Shown here in pieces: positions 8,566-17,914 of a DNA stretch of 64,000 bases. The notes under the pieces were generated by a model that was not told the DNA's origin, ran no database searches, and saw nothing but the letters and a program-made list of their open reading frames with translations. Origin of the DNA: UBA6522 sp965237785 (GTDB taxonomy: Bacteria; Pseudomonadota; Gammaproteobacteria; Steroidobacterales; Rariloculaceae); contig OZ250159.1 in the NCBI GenBank assembly GCA_965237785.1, positions 2,170,001 through 2,234,000 on the forward strand, in the 5' to 3' direction. A program made the translations under genes and the position numbers. Every line of letters starts with the position of its first letter. Within the stretch, counting starts at the first letter, position 1.

Positions 8566-9843
8566 TCACGCCATCGCCGGGGAATAAACCGGGAAACGGC
8601 CTGACAATTCCCGCACGCCGGCGCGCACCCGTTGCACGGCGGCCTCCCGGGCCTTGTCATCGTGCATGACATCCAGAATGTCGGCAATCCAATGGCCGAG
8701 TTGCGCAGCCTGCGCCTCTGCGAAGCCGCGCGTCGTGATCGCCGGAGTACCGATCCGCAAGCCGCTGGTAATCCGCGGCGGACGCGGGTCGTTGGGCACG
8801 GCGTTCCGGTTCACGGTGATATTGGCATGGCTCAGCGCTTCTTCCGCTGCCTGGCCGGTAATCCCGTGCTTGATGAGATCCACCAGCATCAGGTGATTGT
8901 CGGTACCGCCGGAGACGATCTTGTAGCCCCTGTCCATGAGCGTGCTTGCCATGCAGCGGGCATTGGCCAGCACCTGGATCTGGTATGCCCTGAACTCCGG
9001 TCGCGACGCTTCGGCGAGCGCCACCGCCTTGGCGGCGATCACGTGCATCAGCGGCCCGCCCTGGGTGCAGGGGAAAACCTGGAAATTGATGCGTTTGGTC
9101 AACTCGGGGTTGTCCCGTGCAAGGATCAGCCCGCCGCGAGGCCCGCGCAACGTCTTGTGCGTGGTCGTGGTGGTCACGTCGGCAATGGGTGTCGGGTTCG
9201 GGTACACCCCCGCAGCCACCAACCCCGCCACGTGAGCCATGTCCACCAGGAGCCAGGCCCCGACCTCGTCCGCGATCTCGCGGAATCGCTGCCAGTCCAC
9301 CACGCGCGAATACGCCGAGAAACCGGCGACGATGACCTTCGGGCGGTGCTCGCGGGCCAGTTCGGTCACCGCGTCGTAGTCGATCTCGCCACTCTGCCGA
9401 TCGACACCGTATTGGACGGACCGAAAGAGCCTTCCGGAGAAACTCACCTTCGCTCCGTGCGTCAGGTGGCCGCCGTCGGGCAGGCTCATACCCAGCAACG
9501 TGTCACCCGGCTCCATCATCGCCAGGTACGCCGCCATGTTTGCCTGGGATCCGGAATGGGGCTGAACGTTCGCAAAGTCCGCGCCGAAGAGTGACTTGGC
9601 CCGTTCGATCGCCAGCCGCTCCGCCACATCCACGTACTCGCAGCCCCCGTAGTAGCGGCGCCCGGGGTAGCCCTCGGCGTACTTGTTGGTCAACAGCGAA
9701 CCCTGCGCCTCGAGCACCCGGGGACTGGCAAAATTCTCCGAGCCGATCAGTTCGATGTGCTCTTCCTGGCGACGGCGCTCGCCTGCCAGCGCATCGAAGA
9801 GTTCCTTGTCGAAGCCCTCGATCCTGTGTGTCTCATCGAACAT
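8566..9843 (-). CDS. glyA: Serine hydroxymethyltransferase
   Basis: GlyA interconverts serine and glycine and charges tetrahydrofolate with a one-carbon unit. The start is the ATG at 9843, giving 425 residues, the family norm. Key segments are HIELIGSENFAS, NKYAEGYPGRRYYGG, VDMAHVAGL, and the PLP-lysine motif TTTTHKTLRGPRGG. The reading frame stays open upstream to 10542, but that stretch is antisense-phase to the deacetylase gene and is not coding. With fhs at 31380 and purL nearby, the window holds three folate or purine one-carbon genes. Confidence 0.97.
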   Translation of the reverse strand: MFDETHRIEGFDKELFDALAGERRRQEEHIELIGSENFASPRVLEAQGSLLTNKYAEGYPGRRYYGGCEYVDVAERLAIERAKSLFGADFANVQPHSGSQANMAAYLAMMEPGDTLLGMSLPDGGHLTHGAKVSFSGRLFRSVQYGVDRQSGEIDYDAVTELAREHRPKVIVAGFSAYSRVVDWQRFREIADEVGAWLLVDMAHVAGLVAAGVYPNPTPIADVTTTTTHKTLRGPRGGLILARDNPELTKRINFQVFPCTQGGPLMHVIAAKAVALAEASRPEFRAYQIQVLANARCMASTLMDRGYKIVSGGTDNHLMLVDLIKHGITGQAAEEALSHANITVNRNAVPNDPRPPRITSGLRIGTPAITTRGFAEAQAAQLGHWIADILDVMHDDKAREAAVQRVRAGVRELSGRFPVYSPAMA

Positions 9844-9910
9844 TGTCAGCGTCCATTTGGGGGGTGCGCATTGTAACGTCAAGACCGGGCGTTCGCGCCG
9901 GCCGGAAAGA

Positions 9911-10879
9911 TTAGAGCAGTTGCCGGGCCGATGCGGGATCGGAGAGTCCTTCGACCAGCCGCGTCCATGCCCGCGCCAGGTTGTCGCGATTGTAGCCCCC
10001 GGCGCCCATGCCGAGGATGCGGCCGTCGCAGTAACGATCGGCAAGTTCCCGCAAGCGCGCGCCGGCGTGGCCGTGGGCGTGCTCGCTGTACCGCAGATGT
10101 GTAATGGGGTCGCCTGCGAGGGAATCGGCGCCGCCGTTGAGCAGCAACAATTGGGGTTTGGAGTCGTCGAGATAGGCTTCGACCTCCGCCCAGGCCCCCA
10201 GGAACGCCTCGTCGCCGGATCCCGGTGGCATGGGGATGTTGAGCTTGGTCCCCTCCGCATCGCCGCGGCCGGTCTCGCTGCGCGCGCCCGTGCCCGGGTA
10301 CAGAAAGCGGCCATCCTCATGGATGTCGGCGAAGAGCGCCCTCGGTTCGGTTTCGAACCCGTAGAATACGCCGTCGCCGTGGTGAGCATCGATATCCACA
10401 TAGGCCACGCGTTGAAGGCCATAGACTTCCATGGCCAGTTCGATGGCGACGCCGCAGTCGTTGAACACGCAGAAACCCGCGGCACGGTCCCGGGCGGCGT
10501 GGTGCAGTCCGCCGATGGGGATGAAGGCCCGGGGAATGTCACCCTCCATGATCGCCGTCAATGCCTCCAGCGTGCCGCCGACCGTGTGGGCGGCGGCTTC
10601 GTACACACCCGGGTAGGCCGGCGTGTCGCCGGCGTCCAGCAGCCCGTAGCCGAGTTTCGAGAGTTCCTGGACCCGATCCACGTATTCGGCGGTGTGAAAG
10701 CGTTCGATTTCCGCACGGCTCGCCAGCCGGGATGGACGCTGAACGATCTGCGCCGCGTAGGGCGAACGCGCCAACTCCGCCATGAAGACATCGTGGCGGT
10801 CCGGCCCGAAGGGATGCCCATCGGGGAAACCGTACCTGGCCAACTCGTCGCCGCTGATGACGATGACTCGATCGGCCAT
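9911..10879 (-). CDS. Histone deacetylase-superfamily amidohydrolase (AcuC-like)
   Basis: The protein belongs to the arginase/deacetylase fold with a zinc or iron centre; bacterial members deacetylate polyamines, acetoin-pathway enzymes or other amides. The 322 residues show GGLHHAARDRAAGFCVFND (active-site His pair), VAYVDIDAHHGDGV (metal ligands), and GADSLAGDP with a late MGAGGYNR Gly-Tyr motif. AcuC is the closest match by motif, but no acetoin genes are nearby, so the substrate is unknown. It is separated from purL by 154 bp containing a strong hairpin. Confidence 0.85.
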   Translation of the reverse strand: MADRVIVISGDELARYGFPDGHPFGPDRHDVFMAELARSPYAAQIVQRPSRLASRAEIERFHTAEYVDRVQELSKLGYGLLDAGDTPAYPGVYEAAAHTVGGTLEALTAIMEGDIPRAFIPIGGLHHAARDRAAGFCVFNDCGVAIELAMEVYGLQRVAYVDIDAHHGDGVFYGFETEPRALFADIHEDGRFLYPGTGARSETGRGDAEGTKLNIPMPPGSGDEAFLGAWAEVEAYLDDSKPQLLLLNGGADSLAGDPITHLRYSEHAHGHAGARLRELADRYCDGRILGMGAGGYNRDNLARAWTRLVEGLSDPASARQLL

Positions 10880-10918
10880 CTACTTTCCAACCCCAGGCAC
10901 GGAATTCTCCCTCTTCGC

Positions 10919-10942
10919 GCGGCCGCTATCGGTAGCGGCCGC
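10919..10942. repeat. Perfect 10-bp hairpin between purL and the deacetylase gene
   Basis: GCGGCCGCTA and TAGCGGCCGC flank a TCGG tetraloop. It sits 91 bp after the purL stop. There is no T-tract on either side, so it is not a textbook intrinsic terminator; it may stabilise a 3' end or be a small repeat. Confidence 0.45.
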
Positions 10943-11033
10943 AATTACAGTATCAGAAACAGGACCGCCTTCGGCATCGTTACCGGGCGGGCCGCTCGCG
11001 GGCCGGGCGCCGGATTCGCGCCGCCGGTTGCGC

Positions 11034-14000
11034 TCACCCACGGCCGTCGACCCACGATCTCGCGTTGACGAAGAGGCGCTGCCATGGAGAGTCCTCGCCC
11101 CACTCCGGCGGGTGCCACGAATTCTGGACCGTGCGAACAACGCGCTCCGGGTGGGGCATCATGATGGTCACGCGGCCATCCAGGTTGGTCAGGCCGGCGA
11201 TCCCCCGGGGCGAGCCGTTGGGATTGGCGGGGTAGCGCTCAGCGGGTTCACCGCGGTTGTCCACGTACCTCACGCACGCGAACTCGCGTTCGCACGTATC
11301 CCGCGCTGCCGCGGAGGCAAACTCCGCGCGTCCCTCGCCGTGAGACGTGGCGATGGGTATGCGCGAACCGGCCATCCCGGCCAACAGAACCGACCGGCTC
11401 GACTCGACGCGAACCAGCGACAGGCGGGCTTCGAACTGGTCCGAGCGGTTACGTACGAACCGCGGCCAGTGGCCCGCCCCCGGAATGAGCGAACGCAGTG
11501 CGGCGAGCATCTGGCAACCGTTGCAGACACCGAAGACGAATACGTCGTCCCGCCGGAAGAATTCCTCGAAACGCTCACGGACGGCATCGTTGTAGAGGAT
11601 CGACTTGGCCCAGCCCTCGCCCGCACCGAGGACGTCCCCGTAGGCGAATCCGCCGCTGGCCGCCATGCCGCGAAAATCATCCAGCCCCACGCGGCCGGAG
11701 AACAAATCCGTCATGTGCACGTCGTAGCTGTCAAATCCCGCGCGATGGAATGCGGCCGCCATTTCCCTGTGGCCGTTGACGCCCTGCTCGCGGAGGATCG
11801 CGATCCTGGGGCGCCGGTCGCGAGGCGGCCGTTTGACGCGGTCGGCAAGCGGAAAGCTCAGGCTCACGTTAAGTCCCGGATCGGCCTCGTCCCGCAACGC
11901 TTCGTAGGCTTCCAGGGCACACTCGGGATCGTCCCGCAAGCGCTGCATCCGGAAGGTCATTTCCGACCAGCAGCGGTGCAGCCTGGTCCGGGACGAGCGA
12001 TACAGCGTCCGGCCTGCCTGCGTTACGGCAATGGCGCGGTGGCTAGCAACACGGGCGACGACCACCGACTCGCCGAGGCCGTGTTCGCCGAGCACGGCGC
12101 GCACCTCGGCGAGGTCCCGCTCGCGGACTTGAACCACGACACCAGGCTCCTCGTTGAACAGGAAACCGAGCACATCGGCATCTGCCGGAAGCTCGATGTC
12201 CAGTCCCGCGCGCCCGGCAAAGACCATCTCGACCAGCGTCGCGAAAAGTCCCCCGTCGGATCGATCGTGGTAGGCCAGCAACCGGTCGCGCCGGCGCAAC
12301 TCGCGCTGCGCCTCGAAGAATCCGGACAGCCGACGCGGGTCGTCCAGGTCCGCCGCGGCGCCGCCGAACCGCCCGAAACTCTGCGCCAGAGCCGAGCCTC
12401 CCATGCGCTGCCGACCGCCGACAAGATCAATGAACAGCAACACGCTGTCCGGCACCGCGGTATCCAGTTGCGGGGTCAACGTTCGACGCACGTCGGCCAC
12501 GGGCGCGAACGCCGACACGATGAGCGATACGGGTGCGGTGACGGCATGCTGCTCACCCTCCGCATGCCAAACGGTGCGCATGGAGAGTGAATCCTTGCCC
12601 ACCGGGACCGCAATTCCCAGCGCCGGGCACAGTTCCTCGCCCACCGCCCTGACCATCTCGAACAACGTGTAGTCGTCGTCGCGGTGGCCGGCCGCGGCCA
12701 TCCAGTTCGCCGACAAGCGCACGTCCGCCAGACGCTCGACATCGGCCGCGGCGATATTGGTAATGGCCTCGGTGACCGCCAGCCGAGCCGAGGCAGGGCC
12801 GTCGAAAATGGCCACCGGTGTACGCTCCCCCATGGCCATGGCCTCACCCGTATAGCCCCAATAGCTCGACGTGGTCACAGCCGTATCGCCCACCGGAACC
12901 TGCCAGGGCCCGATCATCTGGTCCCGGGAAACGAGGCCGCCGACGGTACGGTCACCGATATTGATCAGAAACGACTTGTCGGCCACGGCGGGGAACGACA
13001 ATACCCGCTCCACGGCCTCGCCAAGCTCGATCCCGCGCGGATCCCAGGTCTCCGGTTCGCGCTGCGTGGACGCCGCTTCGCGCGTCATCTTCGGCGGCTT
13101 GCCAAACAGGACGTCAAGCGGCATCGCCACGGGCTCGTTACCGAATTCGCTATCCAGCACGCGCAGTTCACGCTCCGCGGTCAACTCGCCGATCAACGCA
13201 TAGGGACATCGCTCGCGTTTGCAGATCCGTTCGAAGGTCTGGACCGCGTCAGCCTTGACGAGCATGACGTAACGCTCCTGGGACTCGTTGCACCACAGTT
13301 CCATGGGGCTCATGCCCGGGTCGTCGTTGGGCACGTCGCGCAAATGGATCACGGCGCCGCGATGACTGTGGTGGACGATCTCGGGAACCGCGTTGCAGAG
13401 ACCGCCGGCGCCGACATCGTGAACCGACAGAATCGGGTTGTCATCGTCCAATGCCCAGCAGGCGTCGATCACCTCCTGGGCACGGCGTTGCATCTCCGGG
13501 TTGCCGCGCTGCACCGAAGCAAAGTCCAGATCTTCCTTGCCGGTCCCGCTGCCGACAGACGACGCCGCGCCGCCGCCAAGTCCGATCAGCATGGACGGCC
13601 CGCCGAGTACCACCAGCCTGGCGCCGGGCGGCGCGACCTGCTTCTCCACCTGCCGATCGCGGATGTTGCCCAGGCCGCCGGCGATCATGATGGGCTTGTG
13701 ATACCCGCGCCACTCGCCGCCGGTGTTCAGCAGGCAGGTTCGAAAGTAACCGGCGACGTTCGGCCGACCGAATTCGTTGTTGAATTGTGCCCCGCCGATG
13801 GGTCCTTCGAGCATGATCTCAAGCGGCGACGCGATCCGCTCGGGCCGGCCCGGCCGGGACTGCTCCCAGGGGCGCGGCCAACCGGGAATATCCAGGTGCG
13901 AGACCGTGAACCCGGTGAGCCCTACTTTCGGCGCGGCGCCCCTCCCGGTCGCTCCTTCGTCGCGAATCTCCCCGCCGGAGCCGGTCGCGGCGCCCGGAAA

Positions 14001-14906
14001 CGGCGAAATTGCAGTCGGATGGTTGTGAGTTTCGACCTTCATGACCAGGTGGACGGGTTCGGTGATCCGCCGGTAACGACCCGTATCGGCATTTCGCACC
14101 CACCACGCGGCCTCTGGTCCCTCCACCACCGCCGCATTGTCCTCATAGGCGGACAGTACCCCCCGTGGCGAACGCGTATGGGTGTTCTTGATCATTTCGA
14201 ACAGGGTTCTGGATGCCGGTTTACCGTCGAGCAGCCAATCGGCATTGAACACCTTGTGTCGGCAATGCTCCGAGTTCGCCTGGGCGAACATCATCAGCTC
14301 CACGTCGGTGGGATTGCGGTCCAGCGCGGTGAACTGCTCGGCCAGATAACGGATCTCGCCGGGCGACAACGCCAGCCCGAGTGCCTGATTGCACCGTTCC
14401 AGCGCCGGCTCGCCCTCGCGCAACAGATCAACGACTGTCAACGGCCGCGGTCTGCTCCGGGCAAACAGCACGTCCTCCCGGGCCGGGTCGACGAGCACGG
14501 TCTCGGTCATGCGATCGTGCAGGAGCGGTAGCAGTCGCTCCAACTCCGCGGCCATAATGGTTCGGCCCAACTGCAGCCGATACGCCCGGCCCCGCTCCAG
14601 ACGGCGCACGGGCAAGCCGCAAATCCTGGCGATTTCGGTGGCCTTGGATGCCCACGGCGAGATAGTCCCGACGCGAGGAATCACCACCACTTCAAAGTCG
14701 CCCGCGGGCGCCTCCGCCGCCGTGCCATATGCCAGGAGCGCATCCAGTACGCTCCGCTCGGGCCCGTTCAACGGCCGCCGGAGGAGCGCAAAATGCAGAA
14801 AATTGACCGTTACTCCGCTAACGGCGTCGACGCGCGAACGCAGTTGCTCACGCAATTTGCGAAGCCGAAAAGCCGTCTCCGCCGCCGGCCCCGCCAACCG
14901 CAGCAT
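11034..14906 (-). CDS. purL: Phosphoribosylformylglycinamidine synthase (large single-chain PurL)
   Basis: This enzyme catalyses the fourth step of purine synthesis, the ATP- and glutamine-dependent conversion of FGAR to FGAM. It is the long single-chain form typical of proteobacteria: 1290 residues from the ATG at 14906. The N-terminal PurS-like domain is followed by two AIRS-type halves (FAQANSEHCRHKVFNADW, KVETHNHPTAISPFPGAATG, PVGKDSLSM) and a C-terminal class I glutamine amidotransferase domain with nucleophile GVCNGCQ and TSHGEG/PHPER. An open frame 72 nt further upstream would overlap the preceding gene and is rejected because family members begin at this Met. Confidence 0.97.
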   Translation of the reverse strand: MLRLAGPAAETAFRLRKLREQLRSRVDAVSGVTVNFLHFALLRRPLNGPERSVLDALLAYGTAAEAPAGDFEVVVIPRVGTISPWASKATEIARICGLPVRRLERGRAYRLQLGRTIMAAELERLLPLLHDRMTETVLVDPAREDVLFARSRPRPLTVVDLLREGEPALERCNQALGLALSPGEIRYLAEQFTALDRNPTDVELMMFAQANSEHCRHKVFNADWLLDGKPASRTLFEMIKNTHTRSPRGVLSAYEDNAAVVEGPEAAWWVRNADTGRYRRITEPVHLVMKVETHNHPTAISPFPGAATGSGGEIRDEGATGRGAAPKVGLTGFTVSHLDIPGWPRPWEQSRPGRPERIASPLEIMLEGPIGGAQFNNEFGRPNVAGYFRTCLLNTGGEWRGYHKPIMIAGGLGNIRDRQVEKQVAPPGARLVVLGGPSMLIGLGGGAASSVGSGTGKEDLDFASVQRGNPEMQRRAQEVIDACWALDDDNPILSVHDVGAGGLCNAVPEIVHHSHRGAVIHLRDVPNDDPGMSPMELWCNESQERYVMLVKADAVQTFERICKRERCPYALIGELTAERELRVLDSEFGNEPVAMPLDVLFGKPPKMTREAASTQREPETWDPRGIELGEAVERVLSFPAVADKSFLINIGDRTVGGLVSRDQMIGPWQVPVGDTAVTTSSYWGYTGEAMAMGERTPVAIFDGPASARLAVTEAITNIAAADVERLADVRLSANWMAAAGHRDDDYTLFEMVRAVGEELCPALGIAVPVGKDSLSMRTVWHAEGEQHAVTAPVSLIVSAFAPVADVRRTLTPQLDTAVPDSVLLFIDLVGGRQRMGGSALAQSFGRFGGAAADLDDPRRLSGFFEAQRELRRRDRLLAYHDRSDGGLFATLVEMVFAGRAGLDIELPADADVLGFLFNEEPGVVVQVRERDLAEVRAVLGEHGLGESVVVARVASHRAIAVTQAGRTLYRSSRTRLHRCWSEMTFRMQRLRDDPECALEAYEALRDEADPGLNVSLSFPLADRVKRPPRDRRPRIAILREQGVNGHREMAAAFHRAGFDSYDVHMTDLFSGRVGLDDFRGMAASGGFAYGDVLGAGEGWAKSILYNDAVRERFEEFFRRDDVFVFGVCNGCQMLAALRSLIPGAGHWPRFVRNRSDQFEARLSLVRVESSRSVLLAGMAGSRIPIATSHGEGRAEFASAAARDTCEREFACVRYVDNRGEPAERYPANPNGSPRGIAGLTNLDGRVTIMMPHPERVVRTVQNSWHPPEWGEDSPWQRLFVNARSWVDGRG

Positions 14907-14916
14907 GGTGGTCGCA

Positions 14917-15675
14917 TCATTCAACGCGAATCCACCCCGTGGGCTGATCTTGTGTCGCAATGTGTAGTGGACATGCATCGGGGAGCCGCTCGGCCAGCGC
15001 CTCCCTGACCAACGCTGGCGTATTGTTTTTTCCGCTGAGATGCAGCGCCGTCACCCATTGCAGCCGTGGATGTGCGACCTCGGTCATCAACTGCGCGGCC
15101 TGATCGTTGCTCAGATGCCCCAACGAAGAGGCGATGCGCGCCTTGAGGGCCGGCGGGTACGGCCCGCTTCGGAGGCTGTCGGCATCGTGATTGAATTCCA
15201 CCGCAATGGCGTCGCAGCCGTGCAAGTGCTCGCGAATATGCGGCGTGATGCATCCGGTATCCGTCAACACACCGAGTTTGCGCCCGCCCGCCTGAAAGCA
15301 ATATTGCGCCGGCTCCCGTGCATCGTGGGGAACCGGAAAGGGCTGAACCTGGATCGAACCGATTTCCAACGGTTCATGGCCGCGGAGGCGATTGATGTGA
15401 GTCAGCTTGCGCACGGCATGGCTCATCGCCGTACCTGGCGTCATCCACACCGGTATGCCGTGTCGCGACGCGAATCCGGCAACCCCCTGGATGTGATCGC
15501 TGTGCTCGTGGGTCACCAGCAGCGCCGTCACGTCGCCAGGAGTTTGACCCAATGTCTGAAGCCGGGATTCCGCCGCCTTGATCGTGAGCCCGCAATCGAC
15601 CATGAGGAGCGTCGAGCGGAATTGCACGAGCACGGCGTTGCCGCGGCTGCCGCTTCCCAGGGAAGCAAATCTCAT
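14917..15675 (-). CDS. Metallo-beta-lactamase-fold hydrolase (YycJ-like)
   Basis: The 252-residue protein begins MRFASLGSGSRGNAVLV and has the metal-binding motif THEHSDHIQG (~residues 60-70), a later TDTGCI Asp ligand, and EFNHDADSL. These place it with the YycJ/WalJ-type MBL proteins, which are soluble hydrolases of uncertain substrate, some of them 5'-3' DNA exonucleases. The ATG is at 15675. It ends 10 bp before purL on the same strand, so co-transcription is likely. Confidence 0.85.
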   Translation of the reverse strand: MRFASLGSGSRGNAVLVQFRSTLLMVDCGLTIKAAESRLQTLGQTPGDVTALLVTHEHSDHIQGVAGFASRHGIPVWMTPGTAMSHAVRKLTHINRLRGHEPLEIGSIQVQPFPVPHDAREPAQYCFQAGGRKLGVLTDTGCITPHIREHLHGCDAIAVEFNHDADSLRSGPYPPALKARIASSLGHLSNDQAAQLMTEVAHPRLQWVTALHLSGKNNTPALVREALAERLPDACPLHIATQDQPTGWIRVE

Positions 15676-15706
15676 CGCGACCGGCCAGGGTCCGTTGATA
15701 CCACCG

Positions 15707-16060
15707 CTACTTGTCTCCGGAACCGCCGTGGCCGCCTTCGCCCTTCGGCGCGTACATCGGCATGGGAAACTGAGCGATGTTGTCGCCGTCCGCTTCGGTG
15801 ATCTTGCCGGTGCCCTGCTTCTCCACCTCATCGATCCGCAATACCGAATGCAGTGGCAGGTAGGTCCGGGTTACTCCGGAAAACTCGCCCTTGATGCGCT
15901 CTTCGGATGGGTCCACCACGACACCGGAACGGGCGCCAAAAACCAGTTTTTCCACTTCCACGAAGCCGAACAGGGCACCGTGACTGACGTGCCGGGCGTA
16001 GATCTCGTAGACCTTTCCCTGATTCATGAAAACGACTTTATAGATCGGTTTGGCAGCCAT
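15707..16060 (-). CDS. DUF1820 family protein
   Basis: A 117-residue protein matching the small DUF1820 family of gammaproteobacteria, function unknown. Conserved features visible are IYKVVFMNQGKVYEIYARHV near the start, a VEVEKLVFG strand, the DPSEERIK segment and SVLRIDEVEKQG. The last ~25 residues are a Gly/His-rich flexible tail. It lies 31 bp before the MBL gene on the same strand. Confidence 0.85.
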   Translation of the reverse strand: MAAKPIYKVVFMNQGKVYEIYARHVSHGALFGFVEVEKLVFGARSGVVVDPSEERIKGEFSGVTRTYLPLHSVLRIDEVEKQGTGKITEADGDNIAQFPMPMYAPKGEGGHGGSGDK

Positions 16061-16179
16061 GAAATGCGAGTCGGGGACGAACGATTGCCGGGGATGGAAC
16101 CGGGGTGTGAGCTTAGCATAAGTTTACTGGCCCGCATCGCTCACCGATTTTCGTCGCGCGGGCGTCGAGGCGCTACGGG

Positions 16180-17616
16180 CTAGCCGACGACCTTGCCGGG
16201 ATTCATGATGCGGCCGGGATCCAGTGCTGATTTGAGGGCCCGCATCAACGCCAGCGCTGCGGGTGACTTGTACTTCGCCAGCTCGTCGCGCTTCAATAGG
16301 CCAATGCCGTGCTCGGCGCTGAAACTTCCACCCATCTGCACCGCGAGATCGTGCACGGTCTCGGTAAAGCGCCCGGCGGGACCGGCCACGAATTCGGCCA
16401 GGGTGGCGTCCGGCGGGGGCAGCACGTTGTAGTGCAGGTTGCCGTCTCCCAAGTGCCCGAATACCGACAGCCGGTAGGGTCCCAACCGGTCAAGACGCCG
16501 CTCTGCCTCGGCCAGGAATCGGGGAACGGCCGAGACGCGTACGGAGATGTCGTGCTTGACCGACCCACCGCCGCGGCGCTCAGCTTCGGGGATACTCTCG
16601 CGCAAACGCCAAAGCGCATCGCGCTGCCGGTCAGTCTGCGCCACGACGCCGTCGAGGAGTTCGCCCGCTTCCATGCCGTTCTGGAATTCAACCGCCAATA
16701 TGCGCTGCAGGCGATCCTCGGACGCCCCGCCGGCCAGCTCGAGTAGCAGATGGTGGGGCCAACGCCGATCCAGCGGGTCGCGAGTACCCGACGCGTGCTC
16801 AAGCACCAGTTCCATGGATGAACGGGAAATATACTCGGCCGACACCACCTGTTCGCCGCTGTCCTGCTGAATCCGGCGCAGCACGCTGCAAGCCGCCTCG
16901 GGCGATGTCACGGCCAGTAGCGCGGTCTGACGGCTTCGCGGCGACGGAAACAGCTTCAATACGGCGACAGTGATTACGCCCAAAGTACCCTCCGCACCCA
17001 GAAAGAGCGCCTTGAGATCGTACCCGGCGTTGTCCTTTCGCAGCCCCTTCAGGTCGGTGAAGACCTCGCCGCCGGGAAGCACCACCTCGATACCGAGGAC
17101 CAGGTCCCGGGCGCTTCCGTAACGCAGCACGGCGACGCCGCCTGCATTGGTGGACAACACACCGCCGATTTGACATGAACCCTCCGACCCCATGCCGAGC
17201 GGAAACATGAGGCCGTGCTCTGCCGCGGCGGCGTGGGCATGAGACAGTACCAGTCCCGCATCCACGGTCATTGTGCGATTGATCGCGTCGACCTCGCGGA
17301 CGCGACTCATACGAGAGAGGTTCAACAGGACCTGGCGCTCTGCGTCAAAGGGCGTGGCGCCGCCGCAATAGCCGGTGTTGCCTCCCTGTGGCACCACGCC
17401 GATTCCGGCCCTGCTGCATATCTCGACGACGCTGGCACACTCGCGCGTTGAAGCGGGACGAACGACCAGTGCGGCCCGTCCTCGATAAAGGCCACGCTCA
17501 TCGCGAAGCAAGGGTTCCGCTTCGGCCCCCGCGACCACTCCGCCCTCCCCCACTGTACGGGCGATCTCCCGGATTGCGCTCGCCTGCATGTCTAACCTCG
17601 GCGTGTTCTGGCTCAC
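16180..17616 (-). CDS. FAD-binding oxidase/dehydrogenase (D-2-hydroxyacid type)
   Basis: The protein belongs to the FAD-linked oxidase family of GlcD, D-lactate and D-2-hydroxyglutarate dehydrogenases. The 478 residues show the FAD pyrophosphate motif PQGGNTGYCGG, the segment GSCQIGGVLSTNAGG, and the C-terminal FSAEHGIGLLKRDEL and DPGRIMNPGKV. Substrate cannot be decided from sequence; D-2-hydroxyglutarate dehydrogenase is plausible because that reaction often accompanies serine synthesis. No glcE or glcF partner is present, which argues against glycolate oxidase. An internal Met at 17589 is an alternative start. Confidence 0.88.
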   Translation of the reverse strand: MSQNTPRLDMQASAIREIARTVGEGGVVAGAEAEPLLRDERGLYRGRAALVVRPASTRECASVVEICSRAGIGVVPQGGNTGYCGGATPFDAERQVLLNLSRMSRVREVDAINRTMTVDAGLVLSHAHAAAAEHGLMFPLGMGSEGSCQIGGVLSTNAGGVAVLRYGSARDLVLGIEVVLPGGEVFTDLKGLRKDNAGYDLKALFLGAEGTLGVITVAVLKLFPSPRSRQTALLAVTSPEAACSVLRRIQQDSGEQVVSAEYISRSSMELVLEHASGTRDPLDRRWPHHLLLELAGGASEDRLQRILAVEFQNGMEAGELLDGVVAQTDRQRDALWRLRESIPEAERRGGGSVKHDISVRVSAVPRFLAEAERRLDRLGPYRLSVFGHLGDGNLHYNVLPPPDATLAEFVAGPAGRFTETVHDLAVQMGGSFSAEHGIGLLKRDELAKYKSPAALALMRALKSALDPGRIMNPGKVVG

Positions 17617-17656
17617 GGCGTTGCCGCGAAAGGTGCTTGCTGATAGATTGCCCCGC

Positions 17657-17746
17657 GGAGGGATGCCGGAGTGGTCGAACGGGCTTGACTCGAAATCAAG
17701 TGACGGGTTTTCCCGTCCGTGGGTTCGAATCCCACTCCCTCCGCCA
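17657..17746 (+). tRNA. tRNA-Ser(CGA)
   Basis: A class II tRNA of 90 nt with encoded CCA. Acceptor GGAGGGA pairs with TCCCTCC, discriminator is G, the anticodon loop CTCGAAA gives CGA, and a long variable arm (GACGGG/CCCGTC) precedes a standard T-arm with TTCGAAT. It stands alone between convergent genes. A 7-bp hairpin at 17773-17789 with T-rich sequence ten bases later could end transcription. Confidence 0.96.
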
Positions 17747-17914
17747 ATACCGCAAGCTTCCGTGGCTAGAGTTCAAGCCGGTGGCTTGAGCGAGGGGCCT
17801 TTTCTTCAGCTGGGTGGCGAGGCTCTGCTGGGCATTCCACAGATCGTGCTGAGCCTGCATCCGCACCCATGGTGACGCACCTCCGAGTCTGCGTCACCTC
17901 AGCGGCACGACCGC

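Noticed and set aside
9844..10542. N-terminal extension of the glyA frame
   Set aside because: It overlaps the deacetylase gene on the same strand in another frame and has no family similarity; GlyA of normal length starts at 9843.
9683..14531. Long plus-strand open frames opposite glyA, the deacetylase and purL
   Set aside because: They are antisense to well-identified genes, have Arg/His/Gly-rich shadow composition, and show no domain.
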